Assembly: GCF_900155635.1 (NCBI RefSeq)
Contig: NZ_LT732540.1
Location: forward strand, 1,135,275 to 1,199,274
Direction: 5' to 3'
DNA: 64,000 nt
DNA from: Olsenella urininfantis
GTDB lineage: Bacteria; Actinomycetota; Coriobacteriia; Coriobacteriales; Atopobiaceae
Under the pieces are notes generated by a model. The model was not told where the DNA came from, searched no databases, and worked only from the letters and a program-made list of their open reading frames with translations. The position numbers and the translations under genes are program-made. Within the stretch, counting starts at the first letter, position 1, and the number at the start of each line of letters is the position of its first letter. This document shows, piece after piece, positions 18,765 through 28,610 of the stretch.

Positions 18765-19850
18765 GTGAGATTTAAAGAAGAGCCAAGGAAACCTGCAACC
18801 CTCTCCCAACGGAAAAGTCAGGGGTCCAAGACCAGGGCATACGAGTTTGACGCCATACGATTCGTTGCGATAGCGTTCGTGGTTGCCGTACACTCTCTCG
18901 TGGTCATTGGGCCCGATGCGGGAAGGGCCGCCCAGTGGTACCGCCTCGGCGCACAGGCCCTCTTCTTTATGGGGAATGTGCTGTTCTTCCTCATGTCTGG
19001 GCACTTCAACCTGCGCCCCGCCAGAGAGGAAGACTCCATTTGGAGGTTCTACAGCTCCAAGCTGCGCAACATCGTACTTCCCGCCCTGCTTGTCTTTTTG
19101 GGCAGGTCCCTTCTTGACTGGTACACCAGCAGTAGCTCCACCCCTCTCGCCCGGCTCCTCGCACGCAACCTGCTCTCGGCGCAGGGCTATGCCAGCATCG
19201 AATACTGGTTCGTCTACACGCTGCTTGGATATCTCCTTGTCTCTCCTTTTGTGCGCCGAATATTCCCAGGGCTTTCCACTATGGAACGCAGGGTGTTTCT
19301 CGTCCTGGGGCTTGCCTTCCAGGCATATGTGACCACCTTCGCAAATCTTGGGCATGAGGGGGCCTTCTCCATGCCCATCAGCGGCTTCTTCTTCGTATAC
19401 TGCCTTGGATCGTTCGCAGACAAGGAGCTAGCGACAGATGCCACGTATCGTTGGTTTGCGCCTCTTGCGGCAATCTGCTTTGCGCTTTCGGTTTTTCTAA
19501 TCTATCAGGGGTATGGGCAGCATGCGCAGGACACGTCGCCCCTCTTCATCATTGCCGCGCTGGGGCTCTATGCTGGCCTCATTAGGACGTTTCGCAACAG
19601 GCAGGCAAGCCCCTTTGTGGGTCTGGTGGCCAGGCACTCCTTTTCCATATACCTCGTGCACATGATGGTCCTTGTCCCCTTGTCGCGGCTTCCGGAGCTT
19701 CAGGGGCTCACGGGCCCTTGGGCGATAGCGGGCTCTGCGCTGCTAACGCTTGTCGTGTTCGGAATCTCTCTTGGCCTGGCTCTCATTTTTGACGAGACGC
19801 TCGTGAGGTGGGCGAAGGCGGCGTATGACCGCGCCTTCGCCCACGACTAG
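18765..19850 (+). CDS. Acyltransferase 3 family membrane protein
   Basis: A 361-residue integral membrane protein with about ten helices. The family hallmark is the N-terminal FDAIRFVAIAFVVAVHS, whose His is the expected catalytic residue. It also has RNIVLPALLVF and, near the end, HSFSIYLVHMMV. Such proteins O-acetylate (or otherwise acylate) sugars of exported polymers. I chose the GTG at 18765 because GGAGG lies four bases upstream. Its stop is four bases from the convergent DUF6541-type gene. Confidence 0.87.
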   Translation: MRFKEEPRKPATLSQRKSQGSKTRAYEFDAIRFVAIAFVVAVHSLVVIGPDAGRAAQWYRLGAQALFFMGNVLFFLMSGHFNLRPAREEDSIWRFYSSKLRNIVLPALLVFLGRSLLDWYTSSSSTPLARLLARNLLSAQGYASIEYWFVYTLLGYLLVSPFVRRIFPGLSTMERRVFLVLGLAFQAYVTTFANLGHEGAFSMPISGFFFVYCLGSFADKELATDATYRWFAPLAAICFALSVFLIYQGYGQHAQDTSPLFIIAALGLYAGLIRTFRNRQASPFVGLVARHSFSIYLVHMMVLVPLSRLPELQGLTGPWAIAGSALLTLVVFGISLGLALIFDETLVRWAKAAYDRAFAHD

Positions 19851-19854
19851 CCGC

Positions 19855-21966
19855 CTAGTACAGCACGCGATACAGCCTCATGTCTCCCTCGGAAAGCACG
19901 AGCCTGAATCCGGGAGTGTCCTCGCGCACGCTTATGATACCCTCCCAAGACTCAGGTTGAAAACTAACGGGAGTCCACCTTGTATCGCTCTCTTCATCCA
20001 CCGAATCCAGAATCAAAAGATACTTTGCCCCAATAGACGAAAACGCATTCCTAACCTCAGCATTATCGGCAAAGTGCTCTGCATTATTACGGATAACTTT
20101 GCTCTGATACGTCTCATCTGATTTATCTTGGATGCCATACACGCGGTAATATGTATTCAACCCAAGGAGCCCGCTCGCAAATACGGACCCATCCTCTGGC
20201 ACGTTAATAATTAGGGCATCCTCAGGGATGAGGCGCTTAACTCTCTCGAGGAAGTGTCTTTCATCGTCATCGAGGACATTATAGGACACATTGTATAGAT
20301 GGGTCACACCGTCTCTAAGTCCACCAAAACCGGTGATGACATTTGTCATTCCTGGAATCCTAATTGAAGGCCAGAGAACAGCGAGGGCGACTAAACCTGC
20401 AGTGAGCACTGGAGTGTAGTTTTTTGCAAATGACATAATTTGTGCACTCCCCCGCCAATCAGCTTGTGCTATCTCGACATGACGACGGGCAAGAGAAATA
20501 AGTCGGGCAAGGCCTGCAGACGCCAATGGAATAGCCGCAAGAACAACAGTCGCGGCTGTACGATAGGGGTCTTGATACCAGAAGCCTGCAACTATGGCTT
20601 TAAATGAATACACACCAAATTCTGAGGTGAGAATGACATTAATCAGGAAGATAAAAGCTGCAATGAGGTATGAGATGACTGTCCAAATTTCTTGATTTTC
20701 TCTGAAAATTGAAACTACACCTATCATTACAATCAGCCCCAGCAGAGGCTGCCCGTAATCTCTCACGAAACTAAAGGTTGCAAGGTTTACTACAGCCTGA
20801 AATGGATCAATATAATAATTCCAAGAATACGTAACAACGTTGTGCAGAGACGGTATATAGGCAAGCCCCAACCAAAGCATGGTAAGAAGACACGTTACGA
20901 AAATTGCCACCAGGCGCGTACGAGAGACGAGCTTAGGAGAACGAGACCATACCCTCCTCGCAATCCGGATCGAAAGCCAGACACAGAAGGGGGCAAGGAT
21001 GGCCGCCGAGCTGAATACTGCATTGGGATGTGCCATAGCACCAGAGAGCAGCGTAATCACAAAGGCAAGCGCACTGGCAAACCAAGCTCTTCCCTCAAGC
21101 AGCTGATAGCCAAGCAGCACAAAGGAGCCCACGATCAAGGGTGCCAAGGACAGGCCAGCAAGATTGGGACTGAGCGTACCAAAGTCGACAAATTCCCAAG
21201 GGAACGCTACAAAAAGTGGGGTCACAACAGCCGCAGCGTAACAAATCGTTCGATTTCCACTAAAAAGAATGTGAATCAAAAAACACATGGAACTGGGAAA
21301 AACGAGAGATTGAAAGGCAAAGTTCGCAACGTTAATTGCGCAGGGAACCGAAACGTGCGCAGCCGAAGAAACCAAAGCAACAAGAACTGACCAGCACGCC
21401 GGATAGTATCCAATTGGATCTGCAACGGGAGCCATCTCACCTGGACTCCACGCCCCCATTGAAAACATAGAGTAGTTTTCCGTACGCAGGAACTGGGCCG
21501 CAGCGTTGAGGTGAAAGGCATTGTCCCAGTTCTGTGCAAATGAATTGGGCCCGTCCAAGGGGAGAACGTAAGCGTACATGCCAACGACGAAGGCCATGAG
21601 CAAGAAGGGTACGAGCGATATGGCGCCAAGGCGGGAGACTCCCCTGCACAGGCTTTCGCCAGCCTCTTCGAAGTCACATGCCTCCGCCAAGGCACCTTTA
21701 CCGAATAGTAGGTGCCTCACCAAGGCAGCCATCATCCCGAGCGCGAGACACAGGGCCAGAGCCACTGGCACCATGCTGGTCCAGCTGGCCAAAATGCCCA
21801 AGCGCTCGTAAGCGACCCCTAGGAAACAATATGTAAGGAGGGAGGCGGCAGGAGACAGGCAGAGCGAAGGTACCGCCCTAAAACCCAATCCCCTGAAGAG
21901 GGCAAACCCCGGAACATAGAGAAAGGCTCCTGCCACCACAAAGCTCAAGAAGAATATGGGCCACAT
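19855..21966 (-). CDS. Large polytopic membrane protein (DUF6541-like, GT-C type)
   Basis: A 703-residue protein with about 13 or more hydrophobic helices and a roughly 130-residue non-membrane C-terminal domain. The first large loop has NSFAQNWDNAFHLNAA, an acidic WDN motif in the position expected for GT-C fold enzymes, as in DUF6541 proteins of Coriobacteriia. It may add a sugar from a lipid carrier outside the membrane or polymerise repeats; neither is proven. The 3' part (about 19.95-20.9 kb) is clearly more AT-rich than the 5' part. I used the ATG at 21966; a TTG six bases upstream is possible. Confidence 0.7.
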   Translation of the reverse strand: MWPIFFLSFVVAGAFLYVPGFALFRGLGFRAVPSLCLSPAASLLTYCFLGVAYERLGILASWTSMVPVALALCLALGMMAALVRHLLFGKGALAEACDFEEAGESLCRGVSRLGAISLVPFLLMAFVVGMYAYVLPLDGPNSFAQNWDNAFHLNAAAQFLRTENYSMFSMGAWSPGEMAPVADPIGYYPACWSVLVALVSSAAHVSVPCAINVANFAFQSLVFPSSMCFLIHILFSGNRTICYAAAVVTPLFVAFPWEFVDFGTLSPNLAGLSLAPLIVGSFVLLGYQLLEGRAWFASALAFVITLLSGAMAHPNAVFSSAAILAPFCVWLSIRIARRVWSRSPKLVSRTRLVAIFVTCLLTMLWLGLAYIPSLHNVVTYSWNYYIDPFQAVVNLATFSFVRDYGQPLLGLIVMIGVVSIFRENQEIWTVISYLIAAFIFLINVILTSEFGVYSFKAIVAGFWYQDPYRTAATVVLAAIPLASAGLARLISLARRHVEIAQADWRGSAQIMSFAKNYTPVLTAGLVALAVLWPSIRIPGMTNVITGFGGLRDGVTHLYNVSYNVLDDDERHFLERVKRLIPEDALIINVPEDGSVFASGLLGLNTYYRVYGIQDKSDETYQSKVIRNNAEHFADNAEVRNAFSSIGAKYLLILDSVDEESDTRWTPVSFQPESWEGIISVREDTPGFRLVLSEGDMRLYRVLY

Positions 21967-22066
21967 AGTCAACCAATCTTAGAATCAGACGCACACACCA
22001 GAACCGCTTCCCAAGAGCGGAAATGAATCGCAAGAAATCGAGGTGAATCGCTCGAGCCTATGGGAC

Positions 22067-23362
22067 TCAGAAGGAACCACAGCCGTCAGAAAGGCGCAAC
22101 CTCCTTGCCCGATACACCAACGCCGCCAGAAAGGCGAGCGAGAGAATGAACATCGACATATCGTAAAGCATGCAGGCCCCCATCAGCCCGGCGCCTGCGA
22201 TGAGCGGAGTGGCCGCAAAGAACGAGAAGAGGGCCGCCACGCCATACGCCACAACGACGAAGCGCTGCATGCGCATGGTCACCACCGCATAGAACAGGAT
22301 GACGCTCAAGGCGTTGAGGAGGCCTCCCACCAAGAGGACCATGAGCTCGGCGCGCAGGGGCGTCACATCAACGCCGTAGATTGCAGAGAGGACCTCCGTC
22401 CCCAGCGGATACGCAACCAGCATGGTGAGCAGCGAGGCGGCGCAGACGACCATGAAGCCCCTGGTGACTATCGAGAAGAAGGCCCTCACGTTGCCCTTCG
22501 TCCATTGCGCCGCGAGGTCGGTCAGCAGCGGCTTGAACACGAAGCCGCTCAGCAGGTTGATGACCAGGGAGGGCATGAAGATGACCGAGTAATAGGTCTG
22601 GTAGTCCTTGGTCATCAGGCCCTCTATCCCGTACTTGGGGGCGTTGCTCAGGTAGGTCAGGAGAAAAGAGCCCACAAAGAGCGGCAGGCAGGTCAGCAGC
22701 AGGCGAACGATGGACCTCAGGTCGAACGTGGGCGCAAGCGCAACGAACGAGCGGGCGGGCAGGATGTCCAACAAGACGACCACGACTAGAGAGGCGACGA
22801 AGGACACGACGCACGCAGAGGCGATGTCGTGCGTCAGAATGACTCCCAGGGAAAATGTCACGACTGTCGTCAGTCCCCTGAAGAAGAAGGCCCTGCCCGC
22901 CACGTCAAGCCTCCCGTGCTGTTGGAACATCCCATGGAACACGTCCTCGAAGGCGTCAAACAGCCTGAGCGAGGCGATGAGGAGGAGCACGAGGGTCTCG
23001 TGCGGCTCCGTCGCAACAAGGGAGTAGGCGATGACGAGCAGGATCATCAGGATGCAGGTGAGGATGCGCGACGCCAGGTATATGCCGAACGAAAACCTCT
23101 CCTTGGCGTCGGTGGCCTGATAGGTCCTCATCTCGAAATGCCCCACCACCTGGAACTGCTGCGCTATCGCAAAGGCTATCGAGAAGAGCCCGCCCGCATA
23201 CGCCCCCAGGGAACGCGTGACGACAAGCAGCATGAGAACGCTCGAGCCCGCGTTCATCAGAGACCCCAGGGTGTTCCACAGGTAACTCTTGGCCATCTGT
23301 CCCGGACGTTGGGTGGGGTCGGAAACGTCCGTCAAAAGGCTCTCGTCCATGCCTTCGCTCAT
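22067..23362 (-). CDS. Oligosaccharide flippase / polysaccharide biosynthesis protein (Wzx-like)
   Basis: A 431-residue MOP-superfamily membrane protein with about 12 to 14 helices and the early segment YLWNTLGSLMNAGSSVLMLL typical of Wzx flippases. It would turn the lipid-linked repeat unit across the membrane. Its ATG overlaps the stop of the upstream LicD gene (ATGA), so the two are translationally coupled. No Wzy polymerase is obvious nearby unless the large membrane protein downstream fills that role. Confidence 0.85.
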   Translation of the reverse strand: MSEGMDESLLTDVSDPTQRPGQMAKSYLWNTLGSLMNAGSSVLMLLVVTRSLGAYAGGLFSIAFAIAQQFQVVGHFEMRTYQATDAKERFSFGIYLASRILTCILMILLVIAYSLVATEPHETLVLLLIASLRLFDAFEDVFHGMFQQHGRLDVAGRAFFFRGLTTVVTFSLGVILTHDIASACVVSFVASLVVVVLLDILPARSFVALAPTFDLRSIVRLLLTCLPLFVGSFLLTYLSNAPKYGIEGLMTKDYQTYYSVIFMPSLVINLLSGFVFKPLLTDLAAQWTKGNVRAFFSIVTRGFMVVCAASLLTMLVAYPLGTEVLSAIYGVDVTPLRAELMVLLVGGLLNALSVILFYAVVTMRMQRFVVVAYGVAALFSFFAATPLIAGAGLMGACMLYDMSMFILSLAFLAALVYRARRLRLSDGCGSF

Positions 23363-24225
23363 GAAAAGGCCCCGAAGTCGAGCCGGCCAGGATGGTGGTT
23401 CTTGCGGTCGTCCTCGGGAGGCAAGGACATGTAGTCGCCGTAGCCTCGCGTGAGCAGCTTGTCGTTCTCATGCGACAGCTTGATGATCAGGTCCTCGAAC
23501 GCATGCTCCTGCAGGGGAAACACGTCGGACTTGGTTACCGCCCAGGCCAGCGGCGTCCTGTCGGCGTAGTCGGCATACAACGTGCGCTCACTCGCAGGCT
23601 CATCCGCAGCCATGCGCGCGGCACGCTCCCACCTCTGGTGAATGAACGCGGGAGAAAGGTGGATGAGGCGCATGCCCCAATGGGCAAGCTTGCAGGCTGC
23701 AAGGACCAGGATGCGACGGACGCCCCTGAGGTTGACATGAGGAGACGAGGTCGCCCTGAGAAAGGACAGGCGTCCCCACACCCAGGTGCGCCGGACCTGC
23801 CTGCGATAGTCCTTGTCGTCTGCGGGAACCTGGTCGAACGCGTATATGCCTATGCCAATGGGATACTGAAAGCGACAGCCCATGAACTCGTCTGGGACGC
23901 AATACGTCCCCTTGAGGGCCAGGTTCGCGTTGCAGGCAGGAAAGAATGGGTCCGTATGCCAGTCGACGACCTCATACTCTGGGGCAAGAACCGCTGGGGC
24001 CTCCCTGAGGAAGCGCTCGTAGTCGTCGCGCAGCATCGCGACGTCTATGTCGTCGTCCCAGGGAATGAAGCCGTCGTGCCGAACGGCTCCGATGGCCGTG
24101 CCGCCATACACAAAGTAGGGAATACCCAGCCTGCCGCAGACCCTATCGAACTCCCCCAGGATTCTCGTTGACACGAGCTGCAGCTTGCGCAGAACCGCAG
24201 GGTCTTCGTATTGCCTGTACTCCAA
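23359..24225 (-). CDS. LicD family phosphotransferase (second copy)
   Basis: A LicD-family protein of about 288 residues with YFVYGGTAIGAVRHDGFIPW followed by DDDIDVAM, the same acidic metal site as the first copy, and a matching RKNHHPGRLDFG tail. The two proteins are diverged paralogs, not recent duplicates, so they probably decorate different positions or use different acceptors. The start is uncertain: TTG 24225 has GGACAGG at good spacing, while GTG codons lie at 24234 and 24231. The stop overlaps the flippase start by four bases. Confidence 0.86.
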   Translation of the reverse strand: MEYRQYEDPAVLRKLQLVSTRILGEFDRVCGRLGIPYFVYGGTAIGAVRHDGFIPWDDDIDVAMLRDDYERFLREAPAVLAPEYEVVDWHTDPFFPACNANLALKGTYCVPDEFMGCRFQYPIGIGIYAFDQVPADDKDYRRQVRRTWVWGRLSFLRATSSPHVNLRGVRRILVLAACKLAHWGMRLIHLSPAFIHQRWERAARMAADEPASERTLYADYADRTPLAWAVTKSDVFPLQEHAFEDLIIKLSHENDKLLTRGYGDYMSLPPEDDRKNHHPGRLDFGAFS

Positions 24226-24346
24226 TGAAACCACCTGTCCGTAGCGGAAGACGCACAAGGGCGGCCCCGTCAGCTATGTTGTGCCCAATTCCATATACTA
24301 TAAGGTGGCACGATAATCAGGTCCGCACTCTCTTGGATGATAAAAA

Positions 24347-25141
24347 ATGTACACTCCCTCAGACCATTGCTTTGCAATCTGCGCCTATGGAACCAGCCCC
24401 TATCTGGACGAGTGCGTGCAGTCGCTCAGGCAGCAAACCACGCCAACGAGGATCATCCTCGTCACCTCGACGCCCAACCCCGACATAGAGCGCGCCTGCC
24501 GCCAGATTGGCTGCAAGATGCTCGTCAACGATGGCCCCGGGGGCATCGCCGGGGACTGGAACTTCGCCGTCAAGATGGCGAATAGCCCTCTGGTAACCAT
24601 CGCCCATCAGGATGACGTCTACCTCCCGAGCTATGCCGAGAGCATGCTCCGCATGCTGAATTCTTCCCACGACCCCCTGCTGTACTTCACTGGCTACGGA
24701 GAGCTGCGAGGAGACGAGCGCGTCTTCGACAACAGGAACCTGCTCATCAAGCGCCGCATGCTCAGAGCACTTGAGAAACCCCGCAATGCCATGAAGCGCT
24801 CGGTGCGGCGGCGCATCCTCTCTCTGGGGTGTCCCATCTGCTGCCCCTCCGTGACGCTTGTAACCTCGGCGTTCGAACAACCCCTGTTTGCTGGGGACTT
24901 TAGCTCCGACCTTGACTGGCAGGCCTGGGAGAGGCTCTCAAGGATGGAAGGCAGCTTCGTGTATGACCCAACCCCACTCATGCTCCATCGCATCCACGAG
25001 GAATCCGAGACCAGCCGCCTCATCCATGACAACAGTCGCAGCCAGGAAGACCTTGCCATGTTCAAGAAGTTCTGGCCCGAGAGCATCGCGGCGCTCATAA
25101 ATCGGCTCTACGAGCTCGGTCAAGCAAGCAACGACAACTAG
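24347..25141 (+). CDS. GT2 family glycosyltransferase
   Basis: A 264-residue glycosyltransferase-like protein with FAICAYGTSPYLDECVQSL, then the acceptor-type LVNDGPGGIAGDWNFAV and the DxD-equivalent IAHQDDVYLPSY. This is a known variant of GT2 enzymes in capsule clusters. The start at 24347 follows an AT-rich stretch with TATACT/TATAAG (about 24295-24304) that may be its promoter; the Shine-Dalgarno is weak. It leads into the acyltransferase gene 33 bases downstream. Confidence 0.82.
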   Translation: MYTPSDHCFAICAYGTSPYLDECVQSLRQQTTPTRIILVTSTPNPDIERACRQIGCKMLVNDGPGGIAGDWNFAVKMANSPLVTIAHQDDVYLPSYAESMLRMLNSSHDPLLYFTGYGELRGDERVFDNRNLLIKRRMLRALEKPRNAMKRSVRRRILSLGCPICCPSVTLVTSAFEQPLFAGDFSSDLDWQAWERLSRMEGSFVYDPTPLMLHRIHEESETSRLIHDNSRSQEDLAMFKKFWPESIAALINRLYELGQASNDN

Positions 25142-25174
25142 CCTCCCAGAACAAGCGAGAGCGAACGGCTACCG

Positions 25175-26239
25175 ATGTCACACCAAACACGTGCTCACGA
25201 GACAACTTTGCATGAGGTCATGCAGGGTCGGAACAATAACCTCAACCTTATCCGCTTTGTTGCGGCACTAAGCGTCATATGGTCGCATTCCTACTCCCTG
25301 ACAAGCGGTCCCAACGGTGACGTTTCCCTCCTCGACCGGATGACCTCGGGACGGCTAAGTATCGGCGGGCTGGCAGTCGGGGTCTTCTTCCTCTATGGTG
25401 GCATGCTCATAGCCAAGAGCTGCGAGAGCCACCTTAAGCCCATGGGGTTCTTCGCCGCCCGCATACGGAGGATATTTCCCCAGCTGGTTTTCACCGTTCT
25501 TCTTAGCACATTTGTTTTCGGCCCGCTTCTCTCTTCGAACGATGCCGCGACATACTTCCATGATTCAAGGACCTATCGATACCTCCTCAATGCGCTGCTC
25601 GTGCCGGTCCATGGCCTACCGGGCGTATTCGAGGCAAACCCCTACCCCGCCGTCGTCAATGGCGCATTGTGGACGCTGCCCGTCGAATTTGCCTGCTACG
25701 TGCTGTGTTACGTCACCTTCCGCCTTACGTCCTTCAAAAGAGGTCGTGCGACGGCACTCATATGCACCCTCATTGTCGCAGGGCTGGCTTTCCTCCACGC
25801 ATCCGGCCTGATGGCCCTCAGCGTGGTTCGCGCGGTCCTCGAGTTCCTCATAGGTATGCTCTTTTGGACCTGGAGGGACAGGGTCATCGTCTCCCGTACG
25901 CTGGGCATTGCGGCAATCGGATCAACGTGCATCCTCTGCGCATTGGGCCTGGATCTGCCGGCGATGCTCCTGACCGTCCCCTATGCCCTCGTATGGCTCG
26001 GCTGGGGAACGAAGAGGAAGTTCCAGAACTTCGCCTATGGCGCTGACCTGTCATATGGAACCTACCTGTGGGGCTTTCCGGTGCAGCAGGCCCTCGTAGC
26101 CCTCTGGCCCCTTCCTATGAGATGGCCCCTTAACACTGTCCTCGCAGCGGGCATAGCCGTGTTGATGGGGCTTGCGAACCATCTCCTCATGGATAGGTGG
26201 CTTGCGAAGCTTGCAAGGAGAATCATTCGCAGACGCTAG
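25175..26239 (+). CDS. Acyltransferase 3 family membrane protein
   Basis: A 354-residue polytopic protein with NLNLIRFVAALSVIWSHS (catalytic His), RIRRIFPQLVF and LSYGTYLWGFPVQQ, as in OafA/YrhL-like O-acyltransferases. It is a second, quite different acyltransferase of the polysaccharide cluster and would modify the exported glycan. It is probably co-transcribed with the preceding GT2 gene. It marks the right end of the polysaccharide genes; the next gene is a cell-wall synthase. Confidence 0.86.
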   Translation: MSHQTRAHETTLHEVMQGRNNNLNLIRFVAALSVIWSHSYSLTSGPNGDVSLLDRMTSGRLSIGGLAVGVFFLYGGMLIAKSCESHLKPMGFFAARIRRIFPQLVFTVLLSTFVFGPLLSSNDAATYFHDSRTYRYLLNALLVPVHGLPGVFEANPYPAVVNGALWTLPVEFACYVLCYVTFRLTSFKRGRATALICTLIVAGLAFLHASGLMALSVVRAVLEFLIGMLFWTWRDRVIVSRTLGIAAIGSTCILCALGLDLPAMLLTVPYALVWLGWGTKRKFQNFAYGADLSYGTYLWGFPVQQALVALWPLPMRWPLNTVLAAGIAVLMGLANHLLMDRWLAKLARRIIRRR

Positions 26240-26334
26240 CCTCGACACGAATCCAAGCGTACACACCATGCCCAAATAGTCCTCCACCCTATCCCCTATA
26301 ATGTTCTGCAACTGTCTTTCCTGAGGAGGAACAC

Positions 26335-28512
26335 ATGGGGATCCGCGCCCGCAGGGCTCACCAGCACTCTCGCACCCACATCATGGGCCTCGGCATTGCC
26401 GGCCTCTTTGGCTTCATCGCCCTCCTGATCGCCGCGCTCTCCATCTCCATGGGCGCGCTCATCAACAACTGGCTGCAGGACCTCCCCAACTACACCTCCG
26501 CAGACTCCTACCTGGTAGCGGAGCCCACAACGGTCTACGCGGCAGACGGCAGCGTGATCGCGGAGTACTACCTGCAGAACCGCCGCTCCGTGAGCCTCGA
26601 CCAGATATCCCCCAACGTGCTCCATGCCACCGTGGACACCGAGGACAGGCGCTTCTACCAGCACAACGGCGTTGACCCCCAGGGCATCCTGCGCGCCGTG
26701 GTCTCTCAGATCTCCGGCAACTCCGAGGGCGCCTCCACCATCACCCAGCAGCTGGTGCGCAACACCGTCCTCTCGGACGAGCAGTTCGAGCAGACCATCA
26801 AGCGCAAGGTGCGCGAGGCCTACATCGCCATCCAGATGGAGAAGATGTACACCAAGGACCAGATCCTGAACATGTACCTCAACACCATCTACTACGGCCA
26901 TGGCGCCTACGGCATCGAGGCCGCCTCCATCACCTACTTCAACAAGCACGCAACCGACCTCACCCTCTCCGAGGCGGCAACGCTCTCGGGCCTTCCCCAG
27001 TCTCCCTCCGTCTACGACCCCTTCATCAACCCCAGCGCGGCCACCACCCGCCGCAACACCGTGCTCGACCGCATGCTCACCGAGGGTCACATCACCCAGG
27101 AGGAGCACGACAGCGCCCAGGCGGAGGAGCTGACCCTGAGCGAGGGCAGCTTCTCCGACTCCATAGGCACCTTCCCGTACTTCTCGGACTACGTGAAGCA
27201 GCTCCTGCTCGAGGACTTCGACTCCGACACCATCATGCAGGGCGGCCTGAAAGTCCACACCACCCTTGACCCCCGCGTGCAGAACGACGCCCAGGCGGCC
27301 GTCGCCGGAGTCCTGGACAGCATCGGCGACGACGAGCTGCAGAGCGGACTCTGCGCCGTCGACCCCAGCAACGGACACATAGTTGCCATGGTGGGCGGCA
27401 GGGACTACGGCGTGAGCCAGTTCAACATGGCCACGCAGGCAAGGCGCCAGCCGGGCTCCAGCTTCAAGACCTTCACGCTGGTGAATGCCATCTCGCAGGG
27501 CATGAGTCCCAACGTGATGGTCAACTGCAACTCTCCCCTGCAGTTCACCCCCACCTGGAGGGTCCAGAACTTCGCCAACATCAGCTACGGAACCATGAGC
27601 ATGGAGAGGGCCTTCTCCTACTCCTCCAACACGGGCTTTGTGCAGATTGCCCAGACCGTTGGGCCAGAGAACATCGTGAGCACGGCAAAGTCCATGGGCA
27701 TTGACGTTGACCTCCCGGCCTACGACTCCCTCACCCTGGGCACCGTGGGCGTCCCTCCCGTGCAGATGGCCGAGGCCTACGCCACCATCGCCTCCGGCGG
27801 CGTGCACCGCGACGCCATTGCCATCACCAAGATCGAGGACCGTAACGGCAACACCGTCTACGAGCACACGGACAACCCCACCCAGGCCATAGCCCCTGCC
27901 GTGGCACAGGCTGCGACGCAGGTGATGGAAGGCGTCTGCCGCGGCACCGGAACCGCCAATATGATCTCTTACACCATGACCGCCAACCAGCCGGTTGCCG
28001 GCAAGACCGGCACCTCCGAGGCCTACCGCGACCTTTGGTTCTGCGGAATCACCCCTCAGCTCTCCGTGGCGGTATGGTGCGGGTACGCCGAAGAGGACAC
28101 CGTCTATGCCTACGGCTCCTATGCCCACCCCTACAACACCGCGGTCCCCATCTTCGTGGACTTCGTGAACGCCGCGCTCGCCGACACCGCTCGCGCAGAG
28201 TTCCCCACCACCAGCGAGACCGTAAACTACAAGTCCAACAACAGCTGGACCTTCAGCAAGACCAATGTGGCAGCCAACACCACGGTCAAGACCACCGAGC
28301 CCGAGGAGGAAGAGGAGGTCGTGACCACCACCACGATAACGACCACCACCAAGCCACCCACCACCAACACAGGCGAGGGAGGAGCGGTTGCGCCTGGCGG
28401 TGGAGACGGCGGCAACGCGGGCGAGGGCGGAGGAGAGGTCGCTCCCGGTGGCAGCGGCGGTGGAGGCGGCAACGGCGGCGGAGGCAATGGCGGCGGGGCC
28501 GCAGGAGAGTAG
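26335..28512 (+). CDS. Class A penicillin-binding protein (PBP1A-like)
   Basis: A 725-residue bifunctional wall synthase. It has a membrane anchor (about 17-42), then a GT51 glycosyltransferase domain with EDRRFYQHNGVD and GASTITQQLVRN (about 65-245). A transpeptidase domain follows, with active-site SSFK in PGSSFKTF, SSN in SYSSNTG and KTG in AGKTGTSE (about 330-610). The last 70 residues are low complexity: acidic, then Thr-rich, then Gly-rich, probably a flexible outer tail. A clear AGGAGGA precedes the start. It polymerises and cross-links peptidoglycan. A strong terminator follows. Confidence 0.95.
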   Translation: MGIRARRAHQHSRTHIMGLGIAGLFGFIALLIAALSISMGALINNWLQDLPNYTSADSYLVAEPTTVYAADGSVIAEYYLQNRRSVSLDQISPNVLHATVDTEDRRFYQHNGVDPQGILRAVVSQISGNSEGASTITQQLVRNTVLSDEQFEQTIKRKVREAYIAIQMEKMYTKDQILNMYLNTIYYGHGAYGIEAASITYFNKHATDLTLSEAATLSGLPQSPSVYDPFINPSAATTRRNTVLDRMLTEGHITQEEHDSAQAEELTLSEGSFSDSIGTFPYFSDYVKQLLLEDFDSDTIMQGGLKVHTTLDPRVQNDAQAAVAGVLDSIGDDELQSGLCAVDPSNGHIVAMVGGRDYGVSQFNMATQARRQPGSSFKTFTLVNAISQGMSPNVMVNCNSPLQFTPTWRVQNFANISYGTMSMERAFSYSSNTGFVQIAQTVGPENIVSTAKSMGIDVDLPAYDSLTLGTVGVPPVQMAEAYATIASGGVHRDAIAITKIEDRNGNTVYEHTDNPTQAIAPAVAQAATQVMEGVCRGTGTANMISYTMTANQPVAGKTGTSEAYRDLWFCGITPQLSVAVWCGYAEEDTVYAYGSYAHPYNTAVPIFVDFVNAALADTARAEFPTTSETVNYKSNNSWTFSKTNVAANTTVKTTEPEEEEEVVTTTTITTTTKPPTTNTGEGGAVAPGGGDGGNAGEGGGEVAPGGSGGGGGNGGGGNGGGAAGE

Positions 28513-28539
28513 CCCGCCGCAATCTCAGTGGCCTTACAG

Positions 28540-28585
28540 GACGCCTCCCGCCCCGGACGATCGGGACGGGAGGCGTCTTTCTTTA
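28540..28585 (+). terminator. Rho-independent terminator after the PBP gene
   Basis: GACGCCTCCCG and CGGGAGGCGTC form an 11-bp perfect stem, followed by TTTCTTT. Confidence 0.88.
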
Positions 28586-28610
28586 GCACGCTTGCGATAT
28601 GGAAGCGAGC

